This document shows, one piece after another, positions 1 through 9,072 of a stretch of DNA of 64,000 nucleotides. The translations under genes were made by a program, and so were the position numbers. The notes beneath the pieces were generated by a model. It was not told the origin of the DNA and did not search any database. It worked only from the letters and a program-made list of their open reading frames with translations. The stretch lies in NCBI RefSeq assembly GCF_029626265.1, contig NZ_JARUBN010000001.1, forward strand, positions 1,736,001-1,800,000. Reading direction: 5' to 3'. Each line of letters opens with the position of its first letter. Position 1 is the stretch's first letter. Origin of the DNA: Micromonospora sp. WMMD1102. GTDB taxonomy: Bacteria; Actinomycetota; Actinomycetes; Mycobacteriales; Micromonosporaceae.

Positions 1-2
1 AG

Positions 3-1508
3 ACCAGCTATCTGCTCGCGGTCGTCCTCTCGCTGGCCGGTACGGCCACCGCCTGGTACCTCTTCCTGTCCCGCCGGATCGTGGACTCCCGCCTCGGCGC
101 CGCCGTCGCCGGCCTGTTCTGCGGGTTCGCACCCGGGATGATCTCGCAGGCCACCGGGCACCTGCACATGATCGCCCAGTTCCTGGTACCGGCGATCCTG
201 GCGGTGGTCTTCGACCCGCGCACCGACCGGGTGGTGCGGCGCGGCGTACTGCTCGGCGTGCTGGTCAGCTACCAGGTCTTCCTCGGCGAGGAGGTACTGG
301 CCTTCCTGGTACTCGCCTGCGGGCTGTTCACCGTCGGCCACGCGGTCTCCGCCCCGCGTACCGCCCGGCGGCTCGCCCCGGCGTTCCTCGGCCGGCTCGG
401 CGTCGGCACGCTGGTTGGGGTGGTGCTGCTGGCGTACCCGCTGTGGTTCCAGTTCTTCGGCCCGGGGCACTATCGCGGGCTGCCGTTCGACCCGAAGGCG
501 TACCCGCTGGACCTGGCGTCGTTCACCGCCGCGTCCCGGCAGACGATCACCGGTCACGACTCGGTACCGGGCATGCTGTCGCCGAACCTGACCGAGGAGA
601 ACTCCTTCTTCGGGCTGGCGCTCATCGTGCTCTGCGCGGTGGTGGCGATCTGGTTGTGGCGCCGGCCGCTGGTTCGGGCGCTGGTGCTCTGCGTACTCGT
701 CTTCTCCGCGCTCTCCCTCGGCGAGGACCTGCGGCTGAACGGGGAGATCCTGGACGTGCCCGGCCCGTACCGGCTGGTCTCCGCGCTGCCGCCGATCGAC
801 CTGGCGGTGCCGGCCCGGTTCCCGCTGATCTGCGTACCGGCCCTGGCGATCCTGCTGGCGCTCTCCTTCGACGAGGTGTTCCGGCGGACCGCCGGCACCG
901 GTGCGACGGCGGGGGCCGGGGCGGGGGCGTCGTCCGGTGCCGCGACGGCGGCCGGGGCGGGGGTGGCCGGCGGGCGGGTGCCGGTCCGGCTGCTCTGGAC
1001 CGGGGCGGTGGCCGCCGCCCTGCTGCCACTGACCCCGACTCCGTTGCAGACCAGGCCGGTCTGGCCGGTACCGGACTTCGTCGCCAGCGGCGAGTGGCGC
1101 TCGTACGTGCCGCCGGGGCGCTCCCTCGTGGCGGTTCCGCCGACCCGGGGCGCCGAGGCGACCGCCGGGATGTTCTGGTCGGCCCGGACCGGGCTTGCCT
1201 TCACCACGCCGGGCGGCTACTTCATCGGACCCACCGGCCCGGATGATCCGCAGGGGCGCTGGGGTGCGCCGGACCGCCCGACGGCGGTGCTGCTGGACCG
1301 GGTGGCCGCCACCGGCGAGGTCCCGCCGATCGGTGACGTCGAACGACGGCAGGCGGTCGAGGACCTGCGGCACTGGCGGGCCGCGATCGTGGTGCAGGGC
1401 GGCCTGCACCGGGGCGTACCGGTCCGGGAGACCCTGGACCAGCTGCTCGGGCCGGGCCGGGACATCTCCGGCGCCTGGGTCTGGGACGTCCGCCCCCTCG
1501 TCGGCTGA
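3..1508 (+). CDS. Polytopic membrane protein, glycosyltransferase-like (5' end outside window)
   Basis: The reading frame is open from the first bases, so the N-terminus lies outside the window; about 500 residues are visible. The protein has many hydrophobic segments, a Gly/Ala-rich low-complexity stretch (about nt 895-975), then a last membrane segment and a soluble C-terminal domain ending in a VWDVRPL motif. It aligns by eye along its whole length with the protein encoded convergently at 1685-3811. Shared blocks include GFAPG, VSYQVF/VAYQIF followed by an EE pair, and the C-terminal RRQA-EDLR-W segment. The architecture resembles integral-membrane GT-C-type glycosyltransferases of actinomycetes, but I see no diagnostic catalytic motif, so the function is inferred and uncertain. 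Confidence 0.75.
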   Translation, partial: TSYLLAVVLSLAGTATAWYLFLSRRIVDSRLGAAVAGLFCGFAPGMISQATGHLHMIAQFLVPAILAVVFDPRTDRVVRRGVLLGVLVSYQVFLGEEVLAFLVLACGLFTVGHAVSAPRTARRLAPAFLGRLGVGTLVGVVLLAYPLWFQFFGPGHYRGLPFDPKAYPLDLASFTAASRQTITGHDSVPGMLSPNLTEENSFFGLALIVLCAVVAIWLWRRPLVRALVLCVLVFSALSLGEDLRLNGEILDVPGPYRLVSALPPIDLAVPARFPLICVPALAILLALSFDEVFRRTAGTGATAGAGAGASSGAATAAGAGVAGGRVPVRLLWTGAVAAALLPLTPTPLQTRPVWPVPDFVASGEWRSYVPPGRSLVAVPPTRGAEATAGMFWSARTGLAFTTPGGYFIGPTGPDDPQGRWGAPDRPTAVLLDRVAATGEVPPIGDVERRQAVEDLRHWRAAIVVQGGLHRGVPVRETLDQLLGPGRDISGAWVWDVRPLVG

Positions 1509-1550
1509 GTCGCCGACGGCTGACGCCGGTCTTCCCCAACTGCGGTAGCC

Positions 1551-1680
1551 GGCAACCGCGAGCCGGCAACCGCAAGCCGGGAGGCGGGAGCCGGGGACCG
1601 CAAGCCGCGAGCCGGAAACCGCGAGCCCGGGACCGCAAGCCGGGAGCCGCGGCCGGGAGCCGGGAGCCGGGAGCCGGGCG
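1551..1680. repeat. Degenerate GC-rich repeat between convergent genes
   Basis: Short variants of an accgcgagccgg/gggagccggg motif follow one another between the two stop codons. The last three gggagcc units are near perfect. It looks like slippage-derived filler and may form weak structure between the convergent transcripts. Confidence 0.7.
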
Positions 1681-1684
1681 GGCG

Positions 1685-3811
1685 TCAGTCGACGAGTGGG
1701 CGGACGTCCCAGAGCCAGACGTCGTCCACCCGCTGTCCCGGGCCGAGCAGTCCCGCCAGCAGGACGTGCAGGGCGGGCGCGGCCGGATGGTCACCGAGCA
1801 CGACCACCGAGGCCTTCCAGAACCGCAGGTCCTCGATCGCCTGCCGGCGGTTCTCCTCGGTGACCAGCGGTGCGGCGCCCCGGTCCATGGTCCCGTAGAT
1901 CAGCAGGCTGGTCGGCCGGGACGGCGCACCGAAGACCCCGAAGCCGTCGGCGTCCGGGCCGATGAAGTAGCCGGCCGGGATCGGGAACGTCTGTTGGGTC
2001 AGGGCGCTCCAGCGCAGTGTGGACAGGCCGTGCACGTTGCTCGGGATCGGCACCGGCACCAGGGTCCGGCCGGCCGGTACGTAGGGGCGCCAGGCTCCGG
2101 AGGTGATGAATGTCGGCGGCGGATCGACGTGCATCGCCGGCAGCGGGCGCGGGACGATCGGCAGCAGCGCGAGCACGATCGCGGCGTACGCCAGGATCCG
2201 CAGCCGCCGCGCGACCGGCCCGGCGCTGTCCGGGCGGCCTGGAGCGGTGCCGTTCGCGCTGGCCGGAGTCGGGGCGGCCTGGCCGGCCGCCGTCGTGCCG
2301 GTCGGGTCGGTCGTGCCGGTCTTGCCGATCGCAACGGTGTCGGCCGCGTCGGTCGATGCCGTGCCGTTGGATGCCGTGCCGTTCGACGTTATGCCGTTCG
2401 AACCGGCCGGCGCGGTGGTGTCCGCGTTCGCCGGTCGCGGTCGGGTCCTCGCGACCTCGTTCCAGGCGAGCGCGACCAGGATGCCGACGGTGGCGACCGT
2501 GACCAGGCTGAGCCGGGTCGGCATCATCATCTCGACCAGCGGCAGGTCCTCCGGCAGCAGGCGCCACGGCCCCTCGTGTTCGGTGAGCTGGCCGTCGTAG
2601 CGGATCTGCCGGCCCAGCGAGGCGAGCGCGAAACCGGCACCGAGCAGCGCGGCGATCCGGGCGGCGACGGAGCCCCGCCAGAGCAGCACCGCGACCAGTA
2701 CGACCAGCCCGACGAGGGGCCAGCCCAGCCAGGTGTTCTGCTCGGTCACCCCGATCGTCTTCTCCACCTCCGGCGAGCCGGCGATGGTGTCCCGGGAGTA
2801 GGTGACGAAGGCCCGCAGGTCCTCGCCCCAGTTGTGGAAGACGCCGCCCTGTAGGCCCCGGTAGGACTGCGGACCGTTGAACTGGTACCAGATCGGATAG
2901 CCGGCCAGCAGCAGCGCCAGCGCGCCGCCGACGCCGAGGCCGCGCAGGAAGGTCCAGATCCGGCTGCGCATCAGCGACCACCGGAAGGCGACGTAGAGCG
3001 GTACGGCCACCGCGCAGGCCAGCGCGGTGAGCAGCAGCATCTCCTCGTTGACGAAGATCTGGTACGCCACCAGCAGCCCCAGCACCAGCCCGTTGCGCGG
3101 CCAGCGCCCCGGCTCGCCGAGCCGGAACACCCGCACGACGATCAGCGGGAGCAGGAAGTTGGAGACGAAGTTCGGCTGCCCGTTGGCGTGGTGCACGATG
3201 CCGGGGGCGAAGCCGAGGAACGCCCCGCCGACGAACGCCGCACCCCGGGACCGGACCAGGTGCCGGGAGAGTGCCCAGTACGAGGTGGCCGCGGTCGCCG
3301 CCAGCGCCCCGCCGAGATACAGCGCGTACGTCACCTGCGGGCCGAACGCCCAGGTGAGCGGGGCCAGTGGCAGGGTCACGCCCAGCAGCGAGGTGTTGGC
3401 CATCATGTTCACCCCGTCCGGGGCGTTCTGCCGGGCGGAGAAGAGCGGATTCTCCAGATGCCGGACCGAGTACGCGCCATGCGCGAAGAGCCACTCGAAC
3501 CAGCTGTGGTCGGTCGGCAGGTGCGACGACACCCGGTGGTTCACGTCGACCCAGTAGTTGGCGCAGATGAAGACGCCGAGCAGGACGTACGCTCCGATGG
3601 CCAGTATGTCGATCCGGACCGGAGGGCGGAGAATCCGCCACTGTCGGGAGCGACCGACCTCGGTCGAGCTGGCTTCGGCGTCCGAAGAACTGTCCACCAC
3701 CGGAACTGCCACGAGGCGCCATCGTACAGGTGGCTTCGCGTCCGAATTGCCGGTACCCGCTCCGGTGTATCCGGAACGTGCCCGCGCAGGACGGCGGCCA
3801 TACCGGACCAT
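1685..3811 (-). CDS. Polytopic membrane protein, paralogue of the gene at 3-1508
   Basis: About 708 residues if the ATG at 3811 is used. An upstream ATG at 3988 would run into the divergent gene starting at 3896, and GTG codons near 3700 are also possible starts. After a charged N-terminus there are roughly ten hydrophobic segments, beginning with an AIGAYVLLGVFICANY helix. A low-complexity Thr/Asn/Gly linker (about nt 2240-2440) follows, then another helix and a soluble C-terminal domain ending in LWDVRPLVD. The first extracytoplasmic loop carries an acidic pair-type region typical of GT-C folds, but I cannot assign catalytic residues. Homology to the neighbouring convergent gene indicates a local duplication with inversion. 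The role is unknown; a cell-envelope sugar transfer function is only an inference. Confidence 0.75.
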   Translation of the reverse strand: MVRYGRRPARARSGYTGAGTGNSDAKPPVRWRLVAVPVVDSSSDAEASSTEVGRSRQWRILRPPVRIDILAIGAYVLLGVFICANYWVDVNHRVSSHLPTDHSWFEWLFAHGAYSVRHLENPLFSARQNAPDGVNMMANTSLLGVTLPLAPLTWAFGPQVTYALYLGGALAATAATSYWALSRHLVRSRGAAFVGGAFLGFAPGIVHHANGQPNFVSNFLLPLIVVRVFRLGEPGRWPRNGLVLGLLVAYQIFVNEEMLLLTALACAVAVPLYVAFRWSLMRSRIWTFLRGLGVGGALALLLAGYPIWYQFNGPQSYRGLQGGVFHNWGEDLRAFVTYSRDTIAGSPEVEKTIGVTEQNTWLGWPLVGLVVLVAVLLWRGSVAARIAALLGAGFALASLGRQIRYDGQLTEHEGPWRLLPEDLPLVEMMMPTRLSLVTVATVGILVALAWNEVARTRPRPANADTTAPAGSNGITSNGTASNGTASTDAADTVAIGKTGTTDPTGTTAAGQAAPTPASANGTAPGRPDSAGPVARRLRILAYAAIVLALLPIVPRPLPAMHVDPPPTFITSGAWRPYVPAGRTLVPVPIPSNVHGLSTLRWSALTQQTFPIPAGYFIGPDADGFGVFGAPSRPTSLLIYGTMDRGAAPLVTEENRRQAIEDLRFWKASVVVLGDHPAAPALHVLLAGLLGPGQRVDDVWLWDVRPLVD

Positions 3812-3895
3812 CCGGGCGCCGGTCGGCGGCGACCCGGGGGGCGACAGGGCGGCGGAAAGCGGTGTCGGGACGGAGAACGGGGGAGGAGCAGCAGG

Positions 3896-5275
3896 ATGCG
3901 CACGATCGAGCTCGGGGAGTTGCCCGCCGGGTCGGGTGGGCAACCGACCGGACCGGACCGGACGGCGGGGCACCGGACGGCGGTGCACCGGTCGGACCGG
4001 CGTCGAACGGCGAGGCGCCGGGCGGTCCGGCCGGGACTGCTGGGCGCGATGTTGATCGTCGTACTCGGCACCGTGGCGGCCGGAAATCCCTTCCCCCGGC
4101 CGTGGCCGGAAACGGTGCTACCGGCCCGGCTCGGCGCCACCGTCCTCGCCGACCGGGACTGGCTGATCGTCAGCGAACCCGACCGGTCCGGTCCGGGCGG
4201 CCGGGACGGTCGGGAACTGGTCGCCTACGAGCTGCCCGCGGTCGAGCCGCGCTGGCGGCTGTCGCCGCCCGACGGGGTCGACGATGTCCAGGTACTCGGT
4301 GACCGAGTGCTGCTGACGACCTACCCGGAAGCGTCGCTGGGTCGTAACGCCCGGCTGACCGTGCTGGACGTGCGGACCGGCACCCTGGCCTGGGAGCGCC
4401 AGGCGATCCTGATGGTCTCGAGCGACGGCGGCGACCTGGTGCTCTGGACGACGGCCGAGGACCGGCGGCCGGGGGTGCCGGCCGGGTCCGGCCGGCTGGA
4501 GGCGGTGGATCCGGCCACCGGCGCGGTGCGGTGGTCGCTGCCGGTGCCGGACGGCGTGTTGCCGCACTTCGACGCGACGTCGGCCGACCCGACGGCACTC
4601 GCCCGGGCGTCGACGCTGGTCCTGGCCCTGCCGTCCGGTCTGGTCGAGGTGCGGGACCTGGGCACCGGGGCCGTCGTCCGGCCGGTGCGGCTGCCGGTGC
4701 CGGTAACCGCTTCGCCGCCCCGCTTCGACGCCGAGGTCATCGCCGGGATGTTCCTGATGTACGACGAGAGCACGGTGACCGGGTACCAGCTACCGGAGCT
4801 GGACCGGCGCTGGTCCATGCGCACCGATCCGGAGATGGGACGCGGGCCGGTCGCCTGCGGGGCCGACCTGTGCAGTCTGTATCCCCAGCAGGGGATCCGG
4901 GTCTGGGACCCGCGAACCGGCGCGACCCGTTGGTCGGACGGGCGCTGGACCAGGCTCTGGACGATCGGCGACGCACTGGTCGCCGCCCAGGGCTCCGGCC
5001 CGAGCGGGACGCTGGCGGTGCTGGACCCGGCAACCGGGCGGGTGCTCGCCGACCTCGGTGCCCTGGGGCACCTGACGCCACGCGGATCGCAGCTCGACGG
5101 CGTCCGGTACGGCGCGGACCGGCGGGCCTGGGTGCTGGAGTTCGACCCGGCGACCTGGCGGGCCCGGCCGCTGGCCGTGCTCTCCGAGGTCTCCGGCGAC
5201 TGCCGGCTGAGCGCCACCGTGCTGCACTGCCGGCGGGTGGACGCCTCGATCGGGGTGTGGCGGCTGCCCGGATAA
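3896..5275 (+). CDS. Membrane-anchored PQQ-type beta-propeller protein
   Basis: 459 residues from an ATG preceded by a strong GGGGAGGAG ribosome site about 9 nt upstream. A basic N-terminus is followed by one membrane segment (PGLLGAMLIVVLGTVAAG), which suggests an outward-facing domain anchored to the membrane. The rest is built of beta-propeller blades with recurring LDxxTGxxxW signatures (VLDVRTGTLAWE, VDPATGAVRWS, VWDPRTGATRWS, LDPATGRVLA), as in PQQ-binding repeat or BamB-like proteins. No dehydrogenase motif is visible, so a binding or scaffolding role is more likely than catalysis. It is divergent from the membrane protein gene on its left and lies 88 nt before the two-component genes, which may or may not be its regulators. 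Confidence 0.85.
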   Translation: MRTIELGELPAGSGGQPTGPDRTAGHRTAVHRSDRRRTARRRAVRPGLLGAMLIVVLGTVAAGNPFPRPWPETVLPARLGATVLADRDWLIVSEPDRSGPGGRDGRELVAYELPAVEPRWRLSPPDGVDDVQVLGDRVLLTTYPEASLGRNARLTVLDVRTGTLAWERQAILMVSSDGGDLVLWTTAEDRRPGVPAGSGRLEAVDPATGAVRWSLPVPDGVLPHFDATSADPTALARASTLVLALPSGLVEVRDLGTGAVVRPVRLPVPVTASPPRFDAEVIAGMFLMYDESTVTGYQLPELDRRWSMRTDPEMGRGPVACGADLCSLYPQQGIRVWDPRTGATRWSDGRWTRLWTIGDALVAAQGSGPSGTLAVLDPATGRVLADLGALGHLTPRGSQLDGVRYGADRRAWVLEFDPATWRARPLAVLSEVSGDCRLSATVLHCRRVDASIGVWRLPG

Positions 5276-5363
5276 CCCCGGCCCGACGCCAACGGGCCGA
5301 CGCCAGCGGACTGTCACTTGTCGGGCGCGGATAGGTTGTCCCGTACAGGCAGCCGGGGAGGTC

Positions 5364-6053
5364 GTGGTGCGGGTACTTGTGGTTGAGGACGAGCGGAACC
5401 TGGCCGACGCGATCGTCCGGGGGCTGCGCCGACAGGGCATGGCGGTGGACGTCGCCTACGACGGCTCGACCGGACACGAGATGGCGTTCGTCACCCGGTA
5501 CGACGTGCTGGTGCTGGACCGGGACCTGCCCGGTGTGCACGGCGACCAGATCTGTGCCGACCTGGTCAGCTCCGGCACCCTGACCCGGGTGCTGATGCTG
5601 ACCGCCAGCGGTACGGTCGCCGACCGGGTGGAGGGGCTCCAACTCGGTGCCGACGACTACCTGCCGAAGCCGTTCGCCTTCGACGAGCTGGTCGCCCGGG
5701 TGCAGGCGCTCGGCCGCCGGGCCACCCCGGTCACCCCGCCGGTGCTGACCGTGGCCGACCTGTCGGTCGACCCGGCCCGGCGGGTCGCGACCCGGGGCGG
5801 TGCGGCGGTGGACCTGACCCGCAAGGAGTTCGGCGTGCTTGAGGAACTGGTCAAGGCGCGCGGGGCGGTGGTCTCCAGCGAGGAACTCCTGGAACGGGTC
5901 TGGGACGCCAACACCGACCCGTTCACCACCACGGTCCGGGTGACCGTGATGACCCTGCGGAAGAAACTCGGTGATCCGCCGCTGATCGAGACGGTGGTCG
6001 GCGCCGGCTACCGGGTGGCCGACCCGTACCTGCCGGGGCAGGTGAGCGCGTGA
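5364..6053 (+). CDS. OmpR-family response regulator
   Basis: 229 residues counted from the GTG at 5364; the GTG at 5367 fits the GGGGAGG ribosome site slightly better. The receiver domain holds the acidic pocket (VVEDE), the phosphoacceptor Asp52 in LVLDRDLPG, a Thr in MLTASG and Lys in LPKPF. The C-terminal winged-helix domain shows the usual DLTRKEFGVLEELV and TVRVTVMTLRKKLG elements. It binds DNA as a dimer after phosphorylation by the histidine kinase whose start overlaps its stop by 4 nt. The signal and target genes are not evident. The CutR/TcrA-like subgroup is the closest match I recognise. Confidence 0.95.
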   Translation: MVRVLVVEDERNLADAIVRGLRRQGMAVDVAYDGSTGHEMAFVTRYDVLVLDRDLPGVHGDQICADLVSSGTLTRVLMLTASGTVADRVEGLQLGADDYLPKPFAFDELVARVQALGRRATPVTPPVLTVADLSVDPARRVATRGGAAVDLTRKEFGVLEELVKARGAVVSSEELLERVWDANTDPFTTTVRVTVMTLRKKLGDPPLIETVVGAGYRVADPYLPGQVSA

Positions 6054-7444
6054 CCGTCTATCTGACCCGCCGCCGGCCCCGGGTGCGGCCCACCCTGCGG
6101 CTGCGGCTGACCCTGCTCAACGGGATCCTGCTGATCGGTGCCGGTGCGATCCTGGTGCTGCTCGCCTGGCTGCTGGTCCGGGACGCGCTGGCCCCGGACA
6201 TCCAGCTCCGGTCGAACCCCGATCTGGTGCTCTCGGACGGCCGGACGGTCGGCGCGATCCAGTGGCACCAGGAGATGGCCCAGGCCGCCACCAGGGAACT
6301 GCTGGTCAAGGCGCTGCTGGCGCTGCTGGTGATCAGCATCGTCGGGGTGGCCGGGGCGTACGCGGTGGCCGGCCGGGCGCTGCGCCCGCTGCACCAGGTC
6401 ACCTCGACGGCCCGCCGGCTCGGCGAGGCCACCCTCGACCAGCGGATCCGCTACTCCGGGGCGGACGACGAGGTGGCCGAGCTGGCCGGCACCTTCGACG
6501 CGATGCTGGACCGGATCGCCGACGCCTTCGAGGCGCAGAAGCGGTTCGTCGCAAACGCCTCGCACGAGCTGCGTACGCCGCTGGCGGTGATGCGTACCGA
6601 GATCGACGTGACGATGGCCGACGACGAGGCGGACGTGGCCGAGTACCGGCGGATGGCGACGGTGGTCCGGGACGCCTCGGAGCGGGCCAACAACCTGGTC
6701 GACGCGCTGCTGGTGCTGGCTCGCAGCGAGGCGCAGTCGGGCCGCCGGCTGGGCCGGAAGGCGCCGACCGACCTGGCCACCGGGGCCAGCGCGGCCCTCT
6801 CGGCGGTGCGCAACGAGACCAGCCGGCTCAAGCTCCAGGTCTCCACGGCGCTGGCCCCGGCGCCGGTGGTCGGCGATCCCGGCCTGCTGGAGCGGCTGGC
6901 CGGCAACCTGATCGAGAACGCGGTGCGCTACAACCACCTGCACGGCCGGATGTGGGTGCGGACCGGTTCGGGCCCCGAGCAGGCCTGGCTGGTGGTCGGC
7001 AACACCGGGTTCGAGGTGGAGCAGGCGGACGTACCCGGGTTGTTCGAGGCGTTCCGGCGGGGTGGCCGGGAGCGGACCGGCGCCCGTGGCTCAGGGCTGG
7101 GGCTGTCGATCGTCCGCGCCGTCTGCGACGCGCACGGCGGCACGGTCAGCGCGATCGCCCAGGACGGCGGCGGGTTGGAGGTGACCGTGACACTGCCGGC
7201 GGCCGAGACCACTCCGGTGGTGGCCGCCTCGGCGGCGGTGGGCGGCAACCCGGTCGCCGTGCCGGTTCGGCCGCTGCCACCGCCGCACGCGTTGAGCGCC
7301 GCCAGCACCGACCCGCTCGGCTCGGTCGCCGGCCGCACCACCCCGGCCGGGCTGGCGAGTTCGGGTACGCCGCCCCAGCCGACCGCCGGCACCCCGTCCG
7401 GCCCGGCCGAGCCGGGCCCCGGTGCGGCCTCGACGCCCGACTGA
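6050..7444 (+). CDS. Sensor histidine kinase (HAMP, HisKA, HATPase)
   Basis: 464 residues from a GTG that shares a GTGA overlap with the response regulator, so the two are translationally coupled. Two membrane helices (about residues 20-40 and 85-110) flank a short extracytoplasmic loop. A HAMP segment follows, then the H-box FVANASHELRTP with His172, the N-box (NLIENAVRYN) and the G-box (GARGSGLGLSIV). The F-box region is abbreviated. The last about 70 residues are Pro/Ala/Thr-rich low complexity without a recognised domain. The small sensor loop gives no hint of the ligand. Confidence 0.95.
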   Translation: MTVYLTRRRPRVRPTLRLRLTLLNGILLIGAGAILVLLAWLLVRDALAPDIQLRSNPDLVLSDGRTVGAIQWHQEMAQAATRELLVKALLALLVISIVGVAGAYAVAGRALRPLHQVTSTARRLGEATLDQRIRYSGADDEVAELAGTFDAMLDRIADAFEAQKRFVANASHELRTPLAVMRTEIDVTMADDEADVAEYRRMATVVRDASERANNLVDALLVLARSEAQSGRRLGRKAPTDLATGASAALSAVRNETSRLKLQVSTALAPAPVVGDPGLLERLAGNLIENAVRYNHLHGRMWVRTGSGPEQAWLVVGNTGFEVEQADVPGLFEAFRRGGRERTGARGSGLGLSIVRAVCDAHGGTVSAIAQDGGGLEVTVTLPAAETTPVVAASAAVGGNPVAVPVRPLPPPHALSAASTDPLGSVAGRTTPAGLASSGTPPQPTAGTPSGPAEPGPGAASTPD

Positions 7445-7545
7445 GCCTTGCTGGCGCCCACTGAGCCTTGCTGGCGCTCACCGAGCCTTGCTGGCGCCCA
7501 CTGAGCCTTGCTGGTGCCCGGTTGAGCCTCGCTGGTGCGCGGCGG
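7442..7545. repeat. Short tandem array after the histidine kinase
   Basis: About five copies of a 20-22 bp unit based on tgagccttgctggcgcccac start exactly at the kinase stop codon. Each copy supplies a TGA. Later copies diverge (tggtgcccg, tggtgcgcg). No inverted repeat strong enough for a terminator is visible inside the unit. Confidence 0.85.
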
Positions 7546-7574
7546 AGCCTTCAGGCGTTCAGACGTTCAAGCGT

Positions 7575-8600
7575 TCAGGCGACCAGGTCGAGGTCGCGTA
7601 CCTCGCGGCGGATCGCTCGCAGCCGGGCGGTGGTGATGCCGAGTTCCTGCGCCACGTCGGCGTCACTGGCCTCGGGGCGCTCCGCCTGGATCGCGGCGGC
7701 CAGTGCGGCGGTCTCGGTGATCGGGCGGCGTGGCCGTGCCTGGCTACCCGGCCTGGCCGCCCGGCCGGCCGAGCCGCGCTTCCGGACCGTCCCGCCCACT
7801 GTCCCAGCCGCTGCCGCGGCCAGGCCCGGCACCGGTGTCCCGGACCCGCCCGCTCCCGCGCTGGCGGCCCGGGCGGCACCCCTGCCGGCGGACCCGCCCG
7901 TTCCCAGGCTGGCTGGCCGGGCCACACCCGTGTCGGCTGGCCGGGCCCGTCCGGTGCTGACCGGCTGGGCCCGTCCGGTGCTGACCGGCCGGGCGGGTCC
8001 CGCAGCGGCGGGTCGGGTGGCGGCCGTGCTGGTGGGCTGGGCCGTTCCGGGGCTGGTGACGGCGGGTGCGATGGTGGTGACCTCGTCGCGGTTCCGGCCG
8101 GCCGGCTGGGTCGGGACGGCGGGCTCCACCGCCGGGGCCGACGGGATCGCCGTGGCCGTCGCGGCGGCGGTAGCCGTGCTGGCCGGGTCAGCCGTCGTGG
8201 CGGCCTGGGCGGCGGAGATCCGGCCGCCCAGCTCGACCAGGCAGATGCTGGCCACCACGATCAGCCCGTCGACCGAGAGCGGCAGCAGGTACGGCGAGGC
8301 GCCCGTCTCGCCGTACCGGGCGGCCACTCCGACCATGTGCCAGTACGACACCCAGGCGGCGATCCCGGCGATGGTGGCGGTGGCGGCCATCCGGGCGAAC
8401 GCCAGCGAGCGGCGGTGCACCGGCACCCGTGAGATCAACTCGACGGTGAGCAGCAGCGCCAGCGGCGGCCAGGCGGCGATGGCCTGGCTGATCGGGTTGT
8501 CCCGGGCGTGCAGGACGTTGGCGACCACCGAGGCGGCCACCCCGAGGGCCAGGGTGGCGCGTACGGCCCAGCGGACCCGGCGAAGCTGTGGGAGGGGCAC
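7575..8600 (-). CDS. DUF2637-domain membrane protein with C-terminal HTH-like segment
   Basis: 341 residues from the GTG at 8600, chosen because AAGGAG lies 6 nt upstream; an ATG at 8681 has only a poorly spaced site. The N-terminal 150 residues contain four membrane helices with the DUF2637 signature (SYWHMVGVAARYGE, LLPLSVDGLIVVAS). A long Ala/Pro/Gly/Arg-rich linker follows, then a C-terminal helix-turn-helix-like block (ASDADVAQELGITTARLRAI). DUF2637 proteins are common in actinomycetes, often near mobile or conjugative loci (family knowledge), but nothing else mobile is seen here. The HTH resembles those used in replication or plasmid-spread proteins. Function unknown. Confidence 0.85.
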   Translation of the reverse strand: MPLPQLRRVRWAVRATLALGVAASVVANVLHARDNPISQAIAAWPPLALLLTVELISRVPVHRRSLAFARMAATATIAGIAAWVSYWHMVGVAARYGETGASPYLLPLSVDGLIVVASICLVELGGRISAAQAATTADPASTATAAATATAIPSAPAVEPAVPTQPAGRNRDEVTTIAPAVTSPGTAQPTSTAATRPAAAGPARPVSTGRAQPVSTGRARPADTGVARPASLGTGGSAGRGAARAASAGAGGSGTPVPGLAAAAAGTVGGTVRKRGSAGRAARPGSQARPRRPITETAALAAAIQAERPEASDADVAQELGITTARLRAIRREVRDLDLVA

Positions 8601-9072
8601 CGATCGCTCCTTGCCTGTCGTCGTGCTTCCTCTCGGGCCGTCCCCCGGCACCGCAGCGGACCAGCCGGCCTGATCGTTCATCCTTGCGGCCGGAGCGGTC
8701 CAGCCGGTGTACCGGTCGAATTTCCGGCGTGTCGCTCACCGCCTGGTGGCCTTCCGTGTGCTTGGCGTTGCTGTCCGAGCGCCCACCGGAAGCGCCCACC
8801 GGAAGCGCCCACCGGAAGCGCCCACCGGAAGCGCCCACCGGAAGCGCCCACCGGAAGCGCCCACCGGAAGCGCCCACCGGAAGCGCCCACCCGGGCGGCG
8901 GGGAACCCGGGTTGCCAATCCCGTGGCGCTCGTGCAAAGCTTGCCGCCGTCAGCCCTGATCATGGGAGGGAGGTGCGGTGATGGTTTCCACGTCTTGTCC
9001 CGCGCCTCGCCTCGGCCACCGCTGACCGAACCGCGTTTCTCCGCGAGGCGCACACTTCCATCCGGAGGATCC
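8601..9072. other. Gene-poor 470-bp interval holding a 13-bp minisatellite
   Basis: This spacer separates the divergent DUF2637 and VOC genes. It contains the 13-bp tandem array at 8779-8891. The translations through it are repetitive and lack start signals, so I do not call a gene. Promoters for both flanking genes must lie here, but I cannot identify convincing hexamers. Confidence 0.6.
8779..8891. repeat. 13-bp minisatellite, 8.7 perfect copies
   Basis: The unit gcgcccaccggaa repeats at 8779, 8792, 8805, 8818, 8831, 8844, 8857 and 8870 without a mismatch, with a partial ninth copy from 8883. Because 13 is not a multiple of three, all frames on both strands read through as a 13-residue peptide repeat, which produces spurious open frames. 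Confidence 0.97.

Noticed and set aside
3188..3895. Upstream extension of the propeller gene (3896-5275) by about 236 codons
   Set aside because: The extension runs antisense through the membrane-protein gene, and the ATG at 3896 has a strong ribosome site.
8779..8891. CRISPR-like array
   Set aside because: The 13-bp units are directly adjacent without spacers and no cas genes are nearby.
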